DNA of 64,000 nucleotides from Aldehydirespirator sp965221185. Its GTDB lineage: Bacteria > Actinomycetota > Acidimicrobiia > Acidimicrobiales > Aldehydirespiratoraceae. Below are positions 49,767-58,286 of the stretch, one piece after another. The DNA lies in assembly GCA_965221185.1 (NCBI GenBank), contig OZ244866.1:2666001-2730000 (forward strand), in the 5' to 3' direction. Both the position numbers and the translations under genes were made by a program. Position 1 is the first letter of the stretch, and each line of letters opens with the position of its first letter. Below the pieces are notes generated by a model, which was not told the DNA's origin, did no database searches, and was given only the letters and a program-made list of their open reading frames with translations.

Positions 49767-52284
49767 GTGCCGAGCACTGATGAATGCCGACACCGGCGGC
49801 GCTGCCGTGGCGGCGCTGCGCCAAGCGGGGTACTGGGACGACCCGGGAGCTTGGCGGCCGCTGGGGGACAATCCGGGCAACTTGAGCATCGTCGCGAACC
49901 AGCAGAGCGATCCGGTCGCGGCGCTCGCTGAGAAGCTCACGAACGCGGTCGACGCAAGGCTGATCAACGCGTGCTGGGCGGCCGGCGCCAACCCGGAGGA
50001 TCCTGATGGCCCGAACTCTCCTCGGAGCGCGGTTGCGAGGTTCATAGATCGCAAGAGCCCAGAGGCCGAGAAGTACGGGGGTGACGTGTGGGACTGGCCC
50101 AACCGGGCCAGGATCGGACACGCCGAAAAGATCACGGTCGCGGTCACCGGAGGCACCGACAAATCCCCTGCCTGTGTGAGCGTCGCCGACGCCGGTGAGG
50201 GACAGAGCCCCTCGATGTTTTCTGAGACGCTGTGCTCGCTGACGAGCAGCAACAAGGATCGGATCCCGTTCGCGCAGGGCCGATACAACATGGGCGGTTC
50301 GGGTTCCTTGCGGTTCTGCGGCACGGATCATCTCCAGTTGATCGTGTCTCGCCGGAACCCCCACATCCCCAACAGCCCCGCAGAGGACGGCAGAGGCGAT
50401 GCCGGGACATGGGGATTCACCGTGCTGCGACGCGAGCCGCCTCGCGCCGGCCACAAGAACAGTGTCTACACATATTTGGCGCCCCTTGACGCGGAGGCGA
50501 GGCCCGGGCGCGGGGAGGTACAGCGGTTCCCCGCAGACGAGTTGGAGATCTTCCCCGACGACTCGAACGCGTCCACAACTGCTGCCCCGATCCCCCATGG
50601 CCGCCCCAGCGAGCACGGGACGCTCATCAAGCTGTACGACTACCTGCCCCGCCTGCCCAAGCAGGGAGTGTGCGTCACTACCAAGTTCTCGCTGCTGCGC
50701 CACCTGGAAGTCTGCCTGCTTGACCTTGCCCTGCCGGCCAAGCTGTATGACTGCAGAGCCCCGTCGGCCCACAAGACGCATCCCACCAACAGCGTCGCGA
50801 TGTACGGACTCGCCAGTCGCCTTGGCCGCCATCAGGTGTCCGGCGAGGGCTCCGCCATGGAAGCCGGCTTCCCCGACCGCCAAACGCTTCGCATAGAGGG
50901 CCAGGAGGTGTCGGTGACGGTATACGCGTTCGCTCTTGGCACAGACAAGGTCCCGAAGGCCAGGATGTATCGCAGCGGTGACTACGGGGTGGTGTTCAGT
51001 CTCAACAACCAGAACCAGGCCCGCAGGTCATGGCAGTTCTTCCACCGCAAAGAGGTGGGACTCAGCCTGCTGAGCAACTCGCTGCTGGTGCATGTCGACT
51101 GCACCGCCCTGTCACCACAGGCGCGAGACGACCTGTTCATGGCCAGCCGCGACCGCATCGCCGACACCGGCTTCTCCAAGACCCTCATCCAGGAGATCTC
51201 CAAGAACCTGAAAGACAACCCCAAGCTCAAAGAACTCAAGGAACGCCGAACCCGCGAACTCTCAGCAGGCGACGCCGACGCCGCCAAGGCAGCAGAGAGG
51301 GTCATCCGCAGCCTCTATGACGAAGACCGAGACCTGCTGCGGTTCCTTCTCGAAGGCAGGAACATGCCGATGCCCCCTGCCCCGCCGGAACCCGAGCCCT
51401 TCGTGGGCAAGCGTCACCCGACCTATTTTCGTCATGCGAAGGACCCCATCGATCGCCATGTGCACCGCCAAGTACTGACCGACAGGAGCTGCACGCTCAC
51501 CTTCCACACCGACGCGGTCGACGACTACTTCACACGAGACCTCGATCCCGGCGACTGGGACGTGCGGCTCATTACCGAACCTCCCCCGCACAAGGACGAC
51601 ACCTGGGGCATGCTCGGAGCGAGCCACATGCGCCTACGAGACGGCGAGGCCCAACTCGCTGTCAAGGTCAAGGACACCGAACCTGGCGAGGTCTACCGCT
51701 ACGAGTTGATCGTGAGCGACAACACGATGCTCACCCGCTTCTCCAACGAGTTCACTCTGGAGTTCCTAGACAACAAAGCCCCCAAGCCGAAGCCGCCTCC
51801 CCCGCCGCGCTACAAGCTGCCGGAAATGAAACCCGTCAAGCGGCCTGAATGGCAAACGATGTCGCCGCCGTTCACCGAGACGACCGCAGTGCGCGTCTAC
51901 CACAGCGGCACCGACACCAAAGGCAACGACACCTACGAATGGTTCTGGAACGAAGACAACGCCGCCCTCGTATCCCAGACCAGACGGGCTGCCCGCTCAC
52001 GTCGCCCGGGGGAAGCCGAGTTGATCCGCACCACCTTCTATCAGGCGATGCTCCTCACAGGCGTCTCCTCGCTGCGGACCCACGAACGGCTACAGCGACA
52101 ACACGACAACGAAGGCCAGGAAGGCCAGGAAGGCCAGGACCTTGAAGCGCTCCCGCCGACGGAGGACTTCGTCGCACACGCCACATCCGCTCTCGCCCCG
52201 GTCGCGTGGCACATCATCAAAGGCCTATCGCAACTAGAGGCGACGGCCCCTTCAGATGAAGACGACCAAGCCGCCACTGGTTGA
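49741..52284 (+). CDS. Large GHKL (HSP90/MORC-like) ATPase
   Basis: The ATG at 49741 opens 847 residues. The N-terminal GHKL fold shows the N-box LAEKLTNAVDARLINACW (about 62-79), the G1 box VSVADAGEGQSPSMF (Asp about 150) and the lid/G2 region AQGRYNMGGSGSLRFCG (about 178-194). A transducer-like domain follows (GDYGVVFSLNNQNQARRSWQ). The C-terminal half has a beta-rich piece and a low-complexity EGQEGQEGQ run coded by 9-bp repeats. GHKL proteins of this size, beside a methyltransferase, nuclease and helicases, are typical of defence loci, where they act as ATP-driven clamps. It diverges from the methyltransferase operon across 180 bases. Confidence 0.82.
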   Translation: MTFQHAERLCRALMNADTGGAAVAALRQAGYWDDPGAWRPLGDNPGNLSIVANQQSDPVAALAEKLTNAVDARLINACWAAGANPEDPDGPNSPRSAVARFIDRKSPEAEKYGGDVWDWPNRARIGHAEKITVAVTGGTDKSPACVSVADAGEGQSPSMFSETLCSLTSSNKDRIPFAQGRYNMGGSGSLRFCGTDHLQLIVSRRNPHIPNSPAEDGRGDAGTWGFTVLRREPPRAGHKNSVYTYLAPLDAEARPGRGEVQRFPADELEIFPDDSNASTTAAPIPHGRPSEHGTLIKLYDYLPRLPKQGVCVTTKFSLLRHLEVCLLDLALPAKLYDCRAPSAHKTHPTNSVAMYGLASRLGRHQVSGEGSAMEAGFPDRQTLRIEGQEVSVTVYAFALGTDKVPKARMYRSGDYGVVFSLNNQNQARRSWQFFHRKEVGLSLLSNSLLVHVDCTALSPQARDDLFMASRDRIADTGFSKTLIQEISKNLKDNPKLKELKERRTRELSAGDADAAKAAERVIRSLYDEDRDLLRFLLEGRNMPMPPAPPEPEPFVGKRHPTYFRHAKDPIDRHVHRQVLTDRSCTLTFHTDAVDDYFTRDLDPGDWDVRLITEPPPHKDDTWGMLGASHMRLRDGEAQLAVKVKDTEPGEVYRYELIVSDNTMLTRFSNEFTLEFLDNKAPKPKPPPPPRYKLPEMKPVKRPEWQTMSPPFTETTAVRVYHSGTDTKGNDTYEWFWNEDNAALVSQTRRAARSRRPGEAELIRTTFYQAMLLTGVSSLRTHERLQRQHDNEGQEGQEGQDLEALPPTEDFVAHATSALAPVAWHIIKGLSQLEATAPSDEDDQAATG

Positions 52285-52410
52285 GGCTTTCGCGAAGGAC
52301 AGCACCGAACGCATGGCGACATCGGCGCCGTATCGGCATCTAGCTGTAAGGGGGGAGGTTGTGAGTGGCTCACCCGCTGGCGCTAGACTTGCTCCTAGCC
52401 GTCACGCTCC

Positions 52411-53444
52411 GTGACACAGATGAACAACATCAATATCCCGCTGTTTGTGGGGCTCCCGGTTGAGGAGCCCAGCGAACAGGCACTCATACGTCGGCTACGG
52501 AGCGATTTGGAGCGTCTTGGGGTGAGAGCGACGCTGTACGCGAATTTCTTCCCCAAGAAGCGCCGATCCTGCCAGGTAGACCTTCTCGTGCGCACGCCAT
52601 GTCGCACCGCGCATGTCGAGATCAAGGGCTTACGGCCCGATTACCCGGTTCATGGAGGTCTGAACGGGCCATGGGCGCAGCTCCTGCCCGATGGAACACA
52701 GCGTCAACTGGAGACGAATTGCGGGCGTCAGGCGCTCAACGGGACGTTCGCCATCAGCGATTCAATGCGAGACCTAGCCAGGAGCGGGGTTGTACCAGCG
52801 GCCGACAACAGCTTCAAACGTCACATCGACACGCTCGTGGGGATGTGGGAGACCATCCCGGAGGACTCAGACATCGAGACTCCCCCGCATGTGACGGTGG
52901 CGGGATACGAGGAACCTCTACAGCGTCTGACCATGGCAGGACCGAGAGTGTCGTGGACCGACGAGCACTGGGATGCGTTCGTACGCCACCACCACCTCTA
53001 TCAGCCGGAGGCTGAGTCGGAGGCCGAGCTTCGTCGGCGTACCAGTCATGAGATGGTGACCGACTACCGGCTCGAATTCACTGCGTCCAGTCTTGCGGAG
53101 GGCCTGAGCAGGTTCGTTGACTTGGGCGCAACTAATGCGCAGGGGGCTGAATTGTCGGCGGCTGAAGTCTGTCGCCGTGTCGGTGGCGGGGCTGTGCTTG
53201 CGCTAATCGGACCGTCGGGATACGGGAAGACCTTCCTCGCTAGGCATCTGGCGATCAGCCATTGTCACAACGCCCGGTTAGTCGTGTCAGTTGGGAGGGC
53301 GTAGACCGCTTCGTGATCAGGATGCTCGGAGAAGTCGGCGACGAGTCCACTGCTGCTCGCCTGCATGCTCACACCCTCGACCCCGATGTGGCCGACGCCG
53401 CGATCAACGCCATCCGCCAGATTCGCCGTCGAAAGGCCCACTAG
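52411..53444 (+). pseudogene. Broken NERD nuclease / P-loop NTPase (STAND-like) gene
   Basis: The first frame (52411-53304) encodes a NERD-type nuclease domain with CQVDLLVRTPCRTAHVEIKG (Asp 57, Glu 70, Lys 72), a 150-residue linker, and a Walker A motif VLALIGPSGYGKTFLARHLA (about 262-281), but stops 24 residues later, far too short for any P-loop NTPase. Sense then resumes in another frame at about 53,285 (GVDRFVIRMLGEVGDESTAA, DPDVADAAINAIRQIRRRKA), which looks like the last alpha-helical repeats of a much longer protein, ending at 53444. The middle of the gene appears deleted. An intact version would be a large NERD-NTPase-repeat immune sensor. Confidence 0.7.
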
Positions 53445-53675
53445 CCACACATTCGGCTAGATCGGCGGTCTGAACCGGTTCTACGCGGCAGATGTGAGCG
53501 CTAACGGAGACTCGCGTTTTGCGCGAACAGTAGGTCCCGATGTCCCGTGGGAGTCCACAGGCGAGGAGTTCGGGCTAGCAAGACCGAGGATTCTCAGTAG
53601 TTCGCCGTCATGTCTGTCAGCGCCTCAGCCCAGAGGAGCCCCACCCCATGTGGGCCTATCCTCCGGCAAGGAACT

Positions 53676-54380
53676 TCACTGATTACCGACATCGCCTCCA
53701 GACTGGACGACGGGCAGGTACTCGCAATGGCTGTACTCATCTAGCTCGCCCGCATTTGCTGTTCCGCGTAGCAGCGCAATGGCGTAATGATTCACGCCGC
53801 GCAGCCCGGACGGGTCGCCCTCGGGCGTGTAGCAGTCGTTCGCGTCTTGGTTACTTGTGGCAGGCGCTTCGGTTGTCCCGACGCTCTCCGCGCCCATCGT
53901 GAACAACTTCACGGCGATGTAGCTACTGATGAGGACGACCGCTGCGACAAAGGCCAGCGTGCCTAGCGTGACCAACAACAGTGAACGCTCATTAGCCCTG
54001 TAGTCGCTTTCATGGTCTCGTACAAGCTGTATGTCGACGCTCTGCGGGGTGGCGTATTCCTCGCCGGGGTCCTTCAGAAACCCAATGTCGGGCCCGTTTC
54101 TCCAGCATGCGAAGCTTGAGTAGTCGATGATGCAGGCGAGCAGGAAGAAGCCCAAGCCGAAGGAGAGCATCAAGCCCGCAGTCAGGGGCTCAAGTTCACC
54201 GGACGCGGAGCTCGCTATGGCTACGACTGGGATGTAGAGGACAAGCGTCCCTGCCACGATCCGCAGTCTCGATCGGAGCCTCTCGTCCTGCCTATGTCGC
54301 CGTTCGCGGGTTTCGTGCAGAGCCTCTCTCGCAGCGTGGGATGCGACATCGGTGTTAGCGGCAGGGGCGTTGTTGGTCAT
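53676..54380 (-). CDS. Three-TM membrane protein of unknown function
   Basis: The ATG at 54380 has GAAAGG 9 bases upstream, giving 234 residues. A charged N-terminal helix (ALHETRERRHRQDERLRSRL) precedes two closely spaced membrane segments (IVAGTLVLYIPVVAIASSAS, LTAGLMLSFGLGFFLLACII). A soluble loop of about 55 residues with DPGEEYATPQSVDIQLVRDH follows, then a third segment (LLVTLGTLAFVAAVVLISSY) and an outer tail with two cysteines. The helix-TM-TM start resembles SLATT-like or other effector membrane proteins, but no assignment is made. Confidence 0.65.
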   Translation of the reverse strand: MTNNAPAANTDVASHAAREALHETRERRHRQDERLRSRLRIVAGTLVLYIPVVAIASSASGELEPLTAGLMLSFGLGFFLLACIIDYSSFACWRNGPDIGFLKDPGEEYATPQSVDIQLVRDHESDYRANERSLLLVTLGTLAFVAAVVLISSYIAVKLFTMGAESVGTTEAPATSNQDANDCYTPEGDPSGLRGVNHYAIALLRGTANAGELDEYSHCEYLPVVQSGGDVGNQ

Positions 54381-54526
54381 TTGGACTTGCCTTTCTCGAT
54401 TGCTTCCGCAGGGTGGATCGATTAGAGCAGCGAGGTGTGACATCAGGGCACCCGGGCCAGTTACTGGGTGGAGAATGGCGAGAGGGGCCCCCGAGGGCAG
54501 CACCCGAGAGAGCCGGACCTGCTCTG

Positions 54527-54646
54527 CTACTTCTTGCCGCGGCGGGAGACGGCCTGCTTGTAGGTCGTCTTGGGGCTGCGGTCCACCTGGCGGTTCGAGA
54601 CGAACCGGCCCGTGGCCGCTGACTTGTTGACTGTTCGCCTGGCCAT
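54527..54646 (-). CDS. Small basic protein (39 aa)
   Basis: The ATG at 54646 follows a nearly ideal ribosome site, AAGGGAGGTGATC, about 11 bases upstream. The product, beginning MARRTVNKSAATGRFVSNRQ, is strongly basic and ends RRGKK. Short proteins of this AATGRFVS type are common next to DUF3892 genes in actinobacterial elements. Its small size and charge suggest nucleic-acid contact; the function is unknown. Confidence 0.7.
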   Translation of the reverse strand: MARRTVNKSAATGRFVSNRQVDRSPKTTYKQAVSRRGKK

Positions 54647-54699
54647 TCGCTTGATCACCTCCCTTCGGGCGTCCGTACCGGTGGTCCCGACAGCAGCGC

Positions 54700-54954
54700 T
54701 CAGCAGTTGGGAAGACTGTCGAGGTTGTCCGAGCATGCGGCGTTGGGATCGGTCCGCAGGTACTTGCCGGTCGGACCGTTCACCACATGCACACCGGCCT
54801 GCCGACCCAGGTGGTCCTGCACGTAGTAGTTGTGCCACCCGGACTCGATGTCCCTGATCGCCTCTGCCTTGCTGGCCCGGCCCCACGATCCGCACAGTGC
54901 GGTGATGTCGCCATGGCGGTCCTTGCCTGTCTGGGTAACTCGTCGAGATGCCAC
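54700..54954 (-). CDS. DUF3892 domain protein
   Basis: A GTG at 54954 has AGGAG 6 bases upstream. The 84-residue product contains the DUF3892 pattern: DITALCGSWGRASKAEAIRD, IESGWHNYYVQDHLGRQAGV and KYLRTDPNAACSDNLDSLPN. The family is small, widespread on mobile DNA and of unknown function. The small basic protein gene follows 54 bases downstream. Confidence 0.82.
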   Translation of the reverse strand: MASRRVTQTGKDRHGDITALCGSWGRASKAEAIRDIESGWHNYYVQDHLGRQAGVHVVNGPTGKYLRTDPNAACSDNLDSLPNC

Positions 54955-55030
54955 TTTGCGCTCCTGATCTAGTAGTTGTGGATTTGCGCAAGCACACTGT
55001 ACAGAAGGTTGTGGGATTGCGCAAGTATCC

Positions 55031-55588
55031 CTACATCAGGCCTATCTGCGCAGCGTCGTACTCGTCGATCAAACCGAGTTCCTGCAAGCGGATCCGCAGC
55101 GTCGTACGGGAGACCTGCCACCTCGTCGCAGTGCCGCGGAAGTCCCCCAGCACCTCATCGATGTCTGCGCGGCGCACAAGATCTTCGGGCAGCAGCAGGT
55201 TGGCCGCGAGCTTGTTGGCGTTCATTTCCCGTATCCGAAGAGTCTCCGACAGCCCCGGGGACTCGCGGTGATAGCAGTACACCTCAGCGGGCTGCGCGTC
55301 GAAGTCCAAAGAGAGTTGGTCAGGGTCCTCGGCGTCGTATATCCAGTGCGCCAACTCGTGAGCCAGGGTGAAGCGCTCGGGTCCTAGCCACCGCTCGAAG
55401 AGGTCCACGTGCCGTACATTGAGCACGATCCGTCGCTCGCGAGGTGCTAGCGCGCCGAGGATGATGGAGTCGGGGGGCTCGGGGATCTCCTCCCAGAGGA
55501 TCTGCAGTCCATATGTCCGCTCGATGATCATCTCGATTGGTACCGGCAGGGTCACCGGCGCGCCGACGACTGACTCATGCCGGGCCAT
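55031..55588 (-). CDS. ImmA/IrrE-type metallopeptidase
   Basis: The product has the zinc motif FTLAHELAHWIYDAEDPDQL and downstream phrases typical of ImmA (PAEVYCYHRESPGLSETLRI, REMNANKLAANLLLPEDLVR). A C-terminal helix-turn-helix-like FRGTATRWQVSRTTLRIRLQ completes it. ImmA proteases cut XRE repressors to induce mobile elements. The start at 55588 is chosen for its AAGGA 5 bases upstream; an ATG at 55669 would add 27 unlikely basic residues and overlap the repressor gene by 22 bases. It follows the XRE gene on the same strand, which makes that protein its probable target. Confidence 0.88.
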   Translation of the reverse strand: MARHESVVGAPVTLPVPIEMIIERTYGLQILWEEIPEPPDSIILGALAPRERRIVLNVRHVDLFERWLGPERFTLAHELAHWIYDAEDPDQLSLDFDAQPAEVYCYHRESPGLSETLRIREMNANKLAANLLLPEDLVRRADIDEVLGDFRGTATRWQVSRTTLRIRLQELGLIDEYDAAQIGLM

Positions 55589-55647
55589 GGCGTTCCTTGC
55601 GATAACGGCGTGGTGGCGGTTCCTGCGAGGGAACGTAGGGCGTGCCA

Positions 55648-55947
55648 CTAGCCCTCGGGTTCCTTCCATTGCCGCAGGTACTCAAGCGATTCCGCCGGAT
55701 CTGACACGAACTTGTCCATCAGGCCTTCGGGGATACGTCTCGCAACCAGCAGTAGTTCGTCGGGATCGCATCCAAGCGCCTCTGCGATCTTGCGCAGTAG
55801 TGCATCGCTTGGACTCTCGCGGTCAGCCTCGATCTTCGAGATGTGAGGAACACCGACACCAACCTCATCTGCGAGCTGGCGCTGCGTCAAACTGCGGCCC
55901 AACCGCTCGCGCTTGATCCGCTGGCCGATCGACTCAGTGGCACTCAT
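55648..55947 (-). CDS. XRE-family repressor
   Basis: The 99-residue protein is a HTH_3/XRE domain: IGQRIKRERLGRSLTQRQLA, DEVGVGVPHISKIEADRESP and DALLRKIAEALGCDPDELLL, with a short tail. It pairs with the ImmA-type peptidase gene directly downstream, as in ImmR-ImmA of ICEBs1, and probably keeps element genes silent until cleaved. That functional comparison is inference. Confidence 0.9.
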   Translation of the reverse strand: MSATESIGQRIKRERLGRSLTQRQLADEVGVGVPHISKIEADRESPSDALLRKIAEALGCDPDELLLVARRIPEGLMDKFVSDPAESLEYLRQWKEPEG

Positions 55948-56277
55948 CGGTCACATTCTTGATGATCTTGTGCTCTTGCGCAACAACCGCACGCTTCAGA
56001 TGCGCGGCCTTGCGGCTCGACCGATGTGATCGCTACCGGGACCAGGGGTGACATACCGCTCAACTTCTTCTGCTGTTCTAGGAGCAGGGCGACGACGCCC
56101 GTCATGGTCGGTGGTGCCGGGGCTATCTGGGGCGCGGGCGAGGTTGTTGTAGGGTGGGCGTTGCTGTCGCGCACCCAAGACTTCGGTTCAGCATCCAGAC
56201 TCGGTCATCCCTTCCAGCACTCGGTTCATCAGGCGCAGCAGTTGATCCGCCTAGGACAGACGGAAGGGAGATGGGTG

Positions 56278-56700
56278 ATGGCCACCTACGACGAGGTCGA
56301 GGAGGCGCTGGAGTGCATGGAGTGCTGCGACGCCTTGGAGGAGCACTTGAGGTACTGCGAGTACGACGAGTGCGGAGTGTTCGAAACCTATTGGCGCACC
56401 AGATTCCGCATCGAGGCTGGCGACCACAGCGACTGGAGATCGCCGGCCCGTATGGCGATGGCGACGATGATGATCGCGGAGTCCTGGATGCACGAGCGCC
56501 ACGACCACCGTGTCGTCCATCGCAGCGACCCGGTCAAGCTCAATATGGTGGAGCCGGATCAGACGCCGGCGACGGGGGTGCCTGATCACGACCTGTTAGA
56601 GCGGCTGGCCCGTGAGCGGCTGGTTCGCCTCAAGGAGCGTCGTGAGCCATCGGGTGCGGCTCAGCGCCGAACAGAACCGCCGCGGCTGGCGGGTGACTGA
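56278..56700 (+). CDS. Hypothetical acidic, cysteine-rich protein
   Basis: An ATG at 56278 stands 7 bases after AAGGGAG and opens 140 residues. The N-terminal part is acidic with clustered cysteines (ALECMECCDALEEHLRYCEY, DECGVFETYW), which might bind a metal. A helical middle follows (RMAMATMMIAESWMHERHDH), and the C-terminus is basic. No family is recognised. It is on the plus strand among minus-strand genes. Confidence 0.55.
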   Translation: MATYDEVEEALECMECCDALEEHLRYCEYDECGVFETYWRTRFRIEAGDHSDWRSPARMAMATMMIAESWMHERHDHRVVHRSDPVKLNMVEPDQTPATGVPDHDLLERLARERLVRLKERREPSGAAQRRTEPPRLAGD

Positions 56701-56886
56701 AGGGCTGGTTGGGTAACTCGAGCCGACCTGTGCGCTGGGGTTTGAGGTCCTGAGTCCGAGCCGTGCCCCGCGCCAGCCGAGATGCCAGCGAGCGGGTCGA
56801 ACCGCGCGGCCGGGGGTTGGTAACGGCGCTGCCGCTTTGGCACGGGATGCTTGCAGGTCGAGACCTGTCAGCGGCACGGAGCGCGT

Positions 56887-57963
56887 TCAACGGCAAGATT
56901 GCTGTAGCGATTCCTTGAAGGCGGCGACTCCACTGGAATCGAGATCAGCGGAGATGCGGGCGACATACCAGGCAGCGCCCTCTACGGCTCGGGCAGCCTC
57001 TGTGACGTTGCTGCTGGCGGCTTCGGCGCCTGACAGGGCAGCAGCTAGGTGCGCTTCAATGTCGCCGATTAACGCCTCCCAGCCGCCGTCAAAAAAAGCG
57101 GCACTGTAGATGGCCCAAGCGGTGTCGTCGGCTTGGTTCGTCGCGGCCTGAGCAGCGGCTGCGGCTGCGGAGGCGTCGTCGCTTACGCTTTCGGCGTCCG
57201 AGACGCCGTTGGGGGCGTGTCGGAGGGCCTGGGTGGCGCGAAGCCAGGCCTCCGAAGCATCGAATGGAACCGGATCCGGTTCGGGGACTTCGGCGGCCCG
57301 ACCCGACTGGTCGCCCTCTGAGCGCTCATCAGCGCTGGACCGTGCCACGATCTCGGTGGCCTCATGAGCGAGGTCGAGCGCTGCCAGGGTGTGGGGGGCG
57401 GCACCGGTGCGGAAGGCCTCACGAGCTCGCTCGATGGCCACCTGCAGCGTTGAGTCCTCCAGACCGCCGCCCAACAACTCCGGCTCGTCGCTGGAAATCA
57501 GCCCAGCAGCGTGCCAACGGACCTGTCCGTAGTCTCTTGTGGAGAACACATAATCGGTGTAGGCGTCATCGACGGCCTCACTGGCTTCGGCTCTATCCAG
57601 GTCGTCAGTGGCGGCTTCGTAGACCCGAACAGCAGCCTCATGAGCCGCAGCCGCGGCCTCGGTCTCGGCTCGGGCCTGATCCTGAGCATCCCACAGCGCC
57701 TGCACCCTTGCGCACCAAGCGAACCGCTCACCAAGCCGCACCGGCGCCGCGCCAACCGGCTGAGCTGCTTCCTGCGGCTGATCTGCGGGAACGGCGGAAT
57801 CTCCGGAGCGAGCATCCTGTAGCGGTTCATCCTCGGAGGTGACGGAAGCTCCGCTACCTGCCTCGTCGCCGCGCTCAGCCGGGTCGCTGTCATCGCCGCC
57901 GCCGCAGGCCCCGGCGAGCAAGGCAGCCGCAAGTCCTACAGCGATTAGACGGGTCCGGGGCAT
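56887..57963 (-). CDS. Lipoprotein with long helical repeats
   Basis: The ATG at 57963 follows GGAGGG by 8 bases and starts a clear lipoprotein signal (MPRTRLIAVGLAAALLAGAC, Cys 20). The mature 339 residues are very rich in Ala, Glu and Asp. After a disordered acidic linker, two helical segments (RVQALWDAQDQARAETEAAA, HEAAVRVYEAATDDLDRAEA and later DASAAAAAAQAATNQADDTA, HLAAALSGAEAASSNVTEAA) have coiled-coil character. Surface anchoring is clear; the function is unknown. Confidence 0.75.
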   Translation of the reverse strand: MPRTRLIAVGLAAALLAGACGGGDDSDPAERGDEAGSGASVTSEDEPLQDARSGDSAVPADQPQEAAQPVGAAPVRLGERFAWCARVQALWDAQDQARAETEAAAAAHEAAVRVYEAATDDLDRAEASEAVDDAYTDYVFSTRDYGQVRWHAAGLISSDEPELLGGGLEDSTLQVAIERAREAFRTGAAPHTLAALDLAHEATEIVARSSADERSEGDQSGRAAEVPEPDPVPFDASEAWLRATQALRHAPNGVSDAESVSDDASAAAAAAQAATNQADDTAWAIYSAAFFDGGWEALIGDIEAHLAAALSGAEAASSNVTEAARAVEGAAWYVARISADLDSSGVAAFKESLQQSCR

Positions 57964-58286
57964 GGTGGCTCCCTCCGGGTGGTCGAGCATCGAATGCCGT
58001 TCAACGCCGTGTGACCCGGCCCGAAGGGAGCCATGGCGATGCATCGGCCACCTAAGTGGCCGGGTCACTTGAAGAGGTTTCGGCAAACCTCGACGTTGAA
58101 CGGCAACGCGCACCGTAGCGGCCTGCTCGTTGGGGTGCACGGGTCCTGGGTTTGGGCGTGGCAAACCCGCCCGGCTAATGCAGGTCTGCGGCGTGTTGTG
58201 ATCGGTCGGATCGGGGAACGCGAACCGAGTTGAGCGTGTATCAACTTGTTACTGTTTCAAGCCCTTCAACCGGACCGGGCACTGAC
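57964..58286. other. Intergenic region before the lipoprotein gene
   Basis: These 323 bases hold no gene. They contain the palindrome GGCCACCTAAGTGGCC at 58046-58061 (6-bp arms, 4-base centre), which could be an operator of the lipoprotein gene, whose start is 83 bases away, or a short terminator for the relaxase gene. Confidence 0.5.
58046..58061. promoter_or_regulatory. Palindrome upstream of the lipoprotein gene
   Basis: GGCCACCTAAGTGGCC is a perfect inverted repeat with a 4-base centre. No U run follows on either strand, which favours an operator over a terminator. Confidence 0.4.

Noticed and set aside
53494..53682. Short plus-strand frame between the broken NERD gene and the membrane protein gene
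   Set aside because: No start signal or domain; the 230-base gap looks non-coding.
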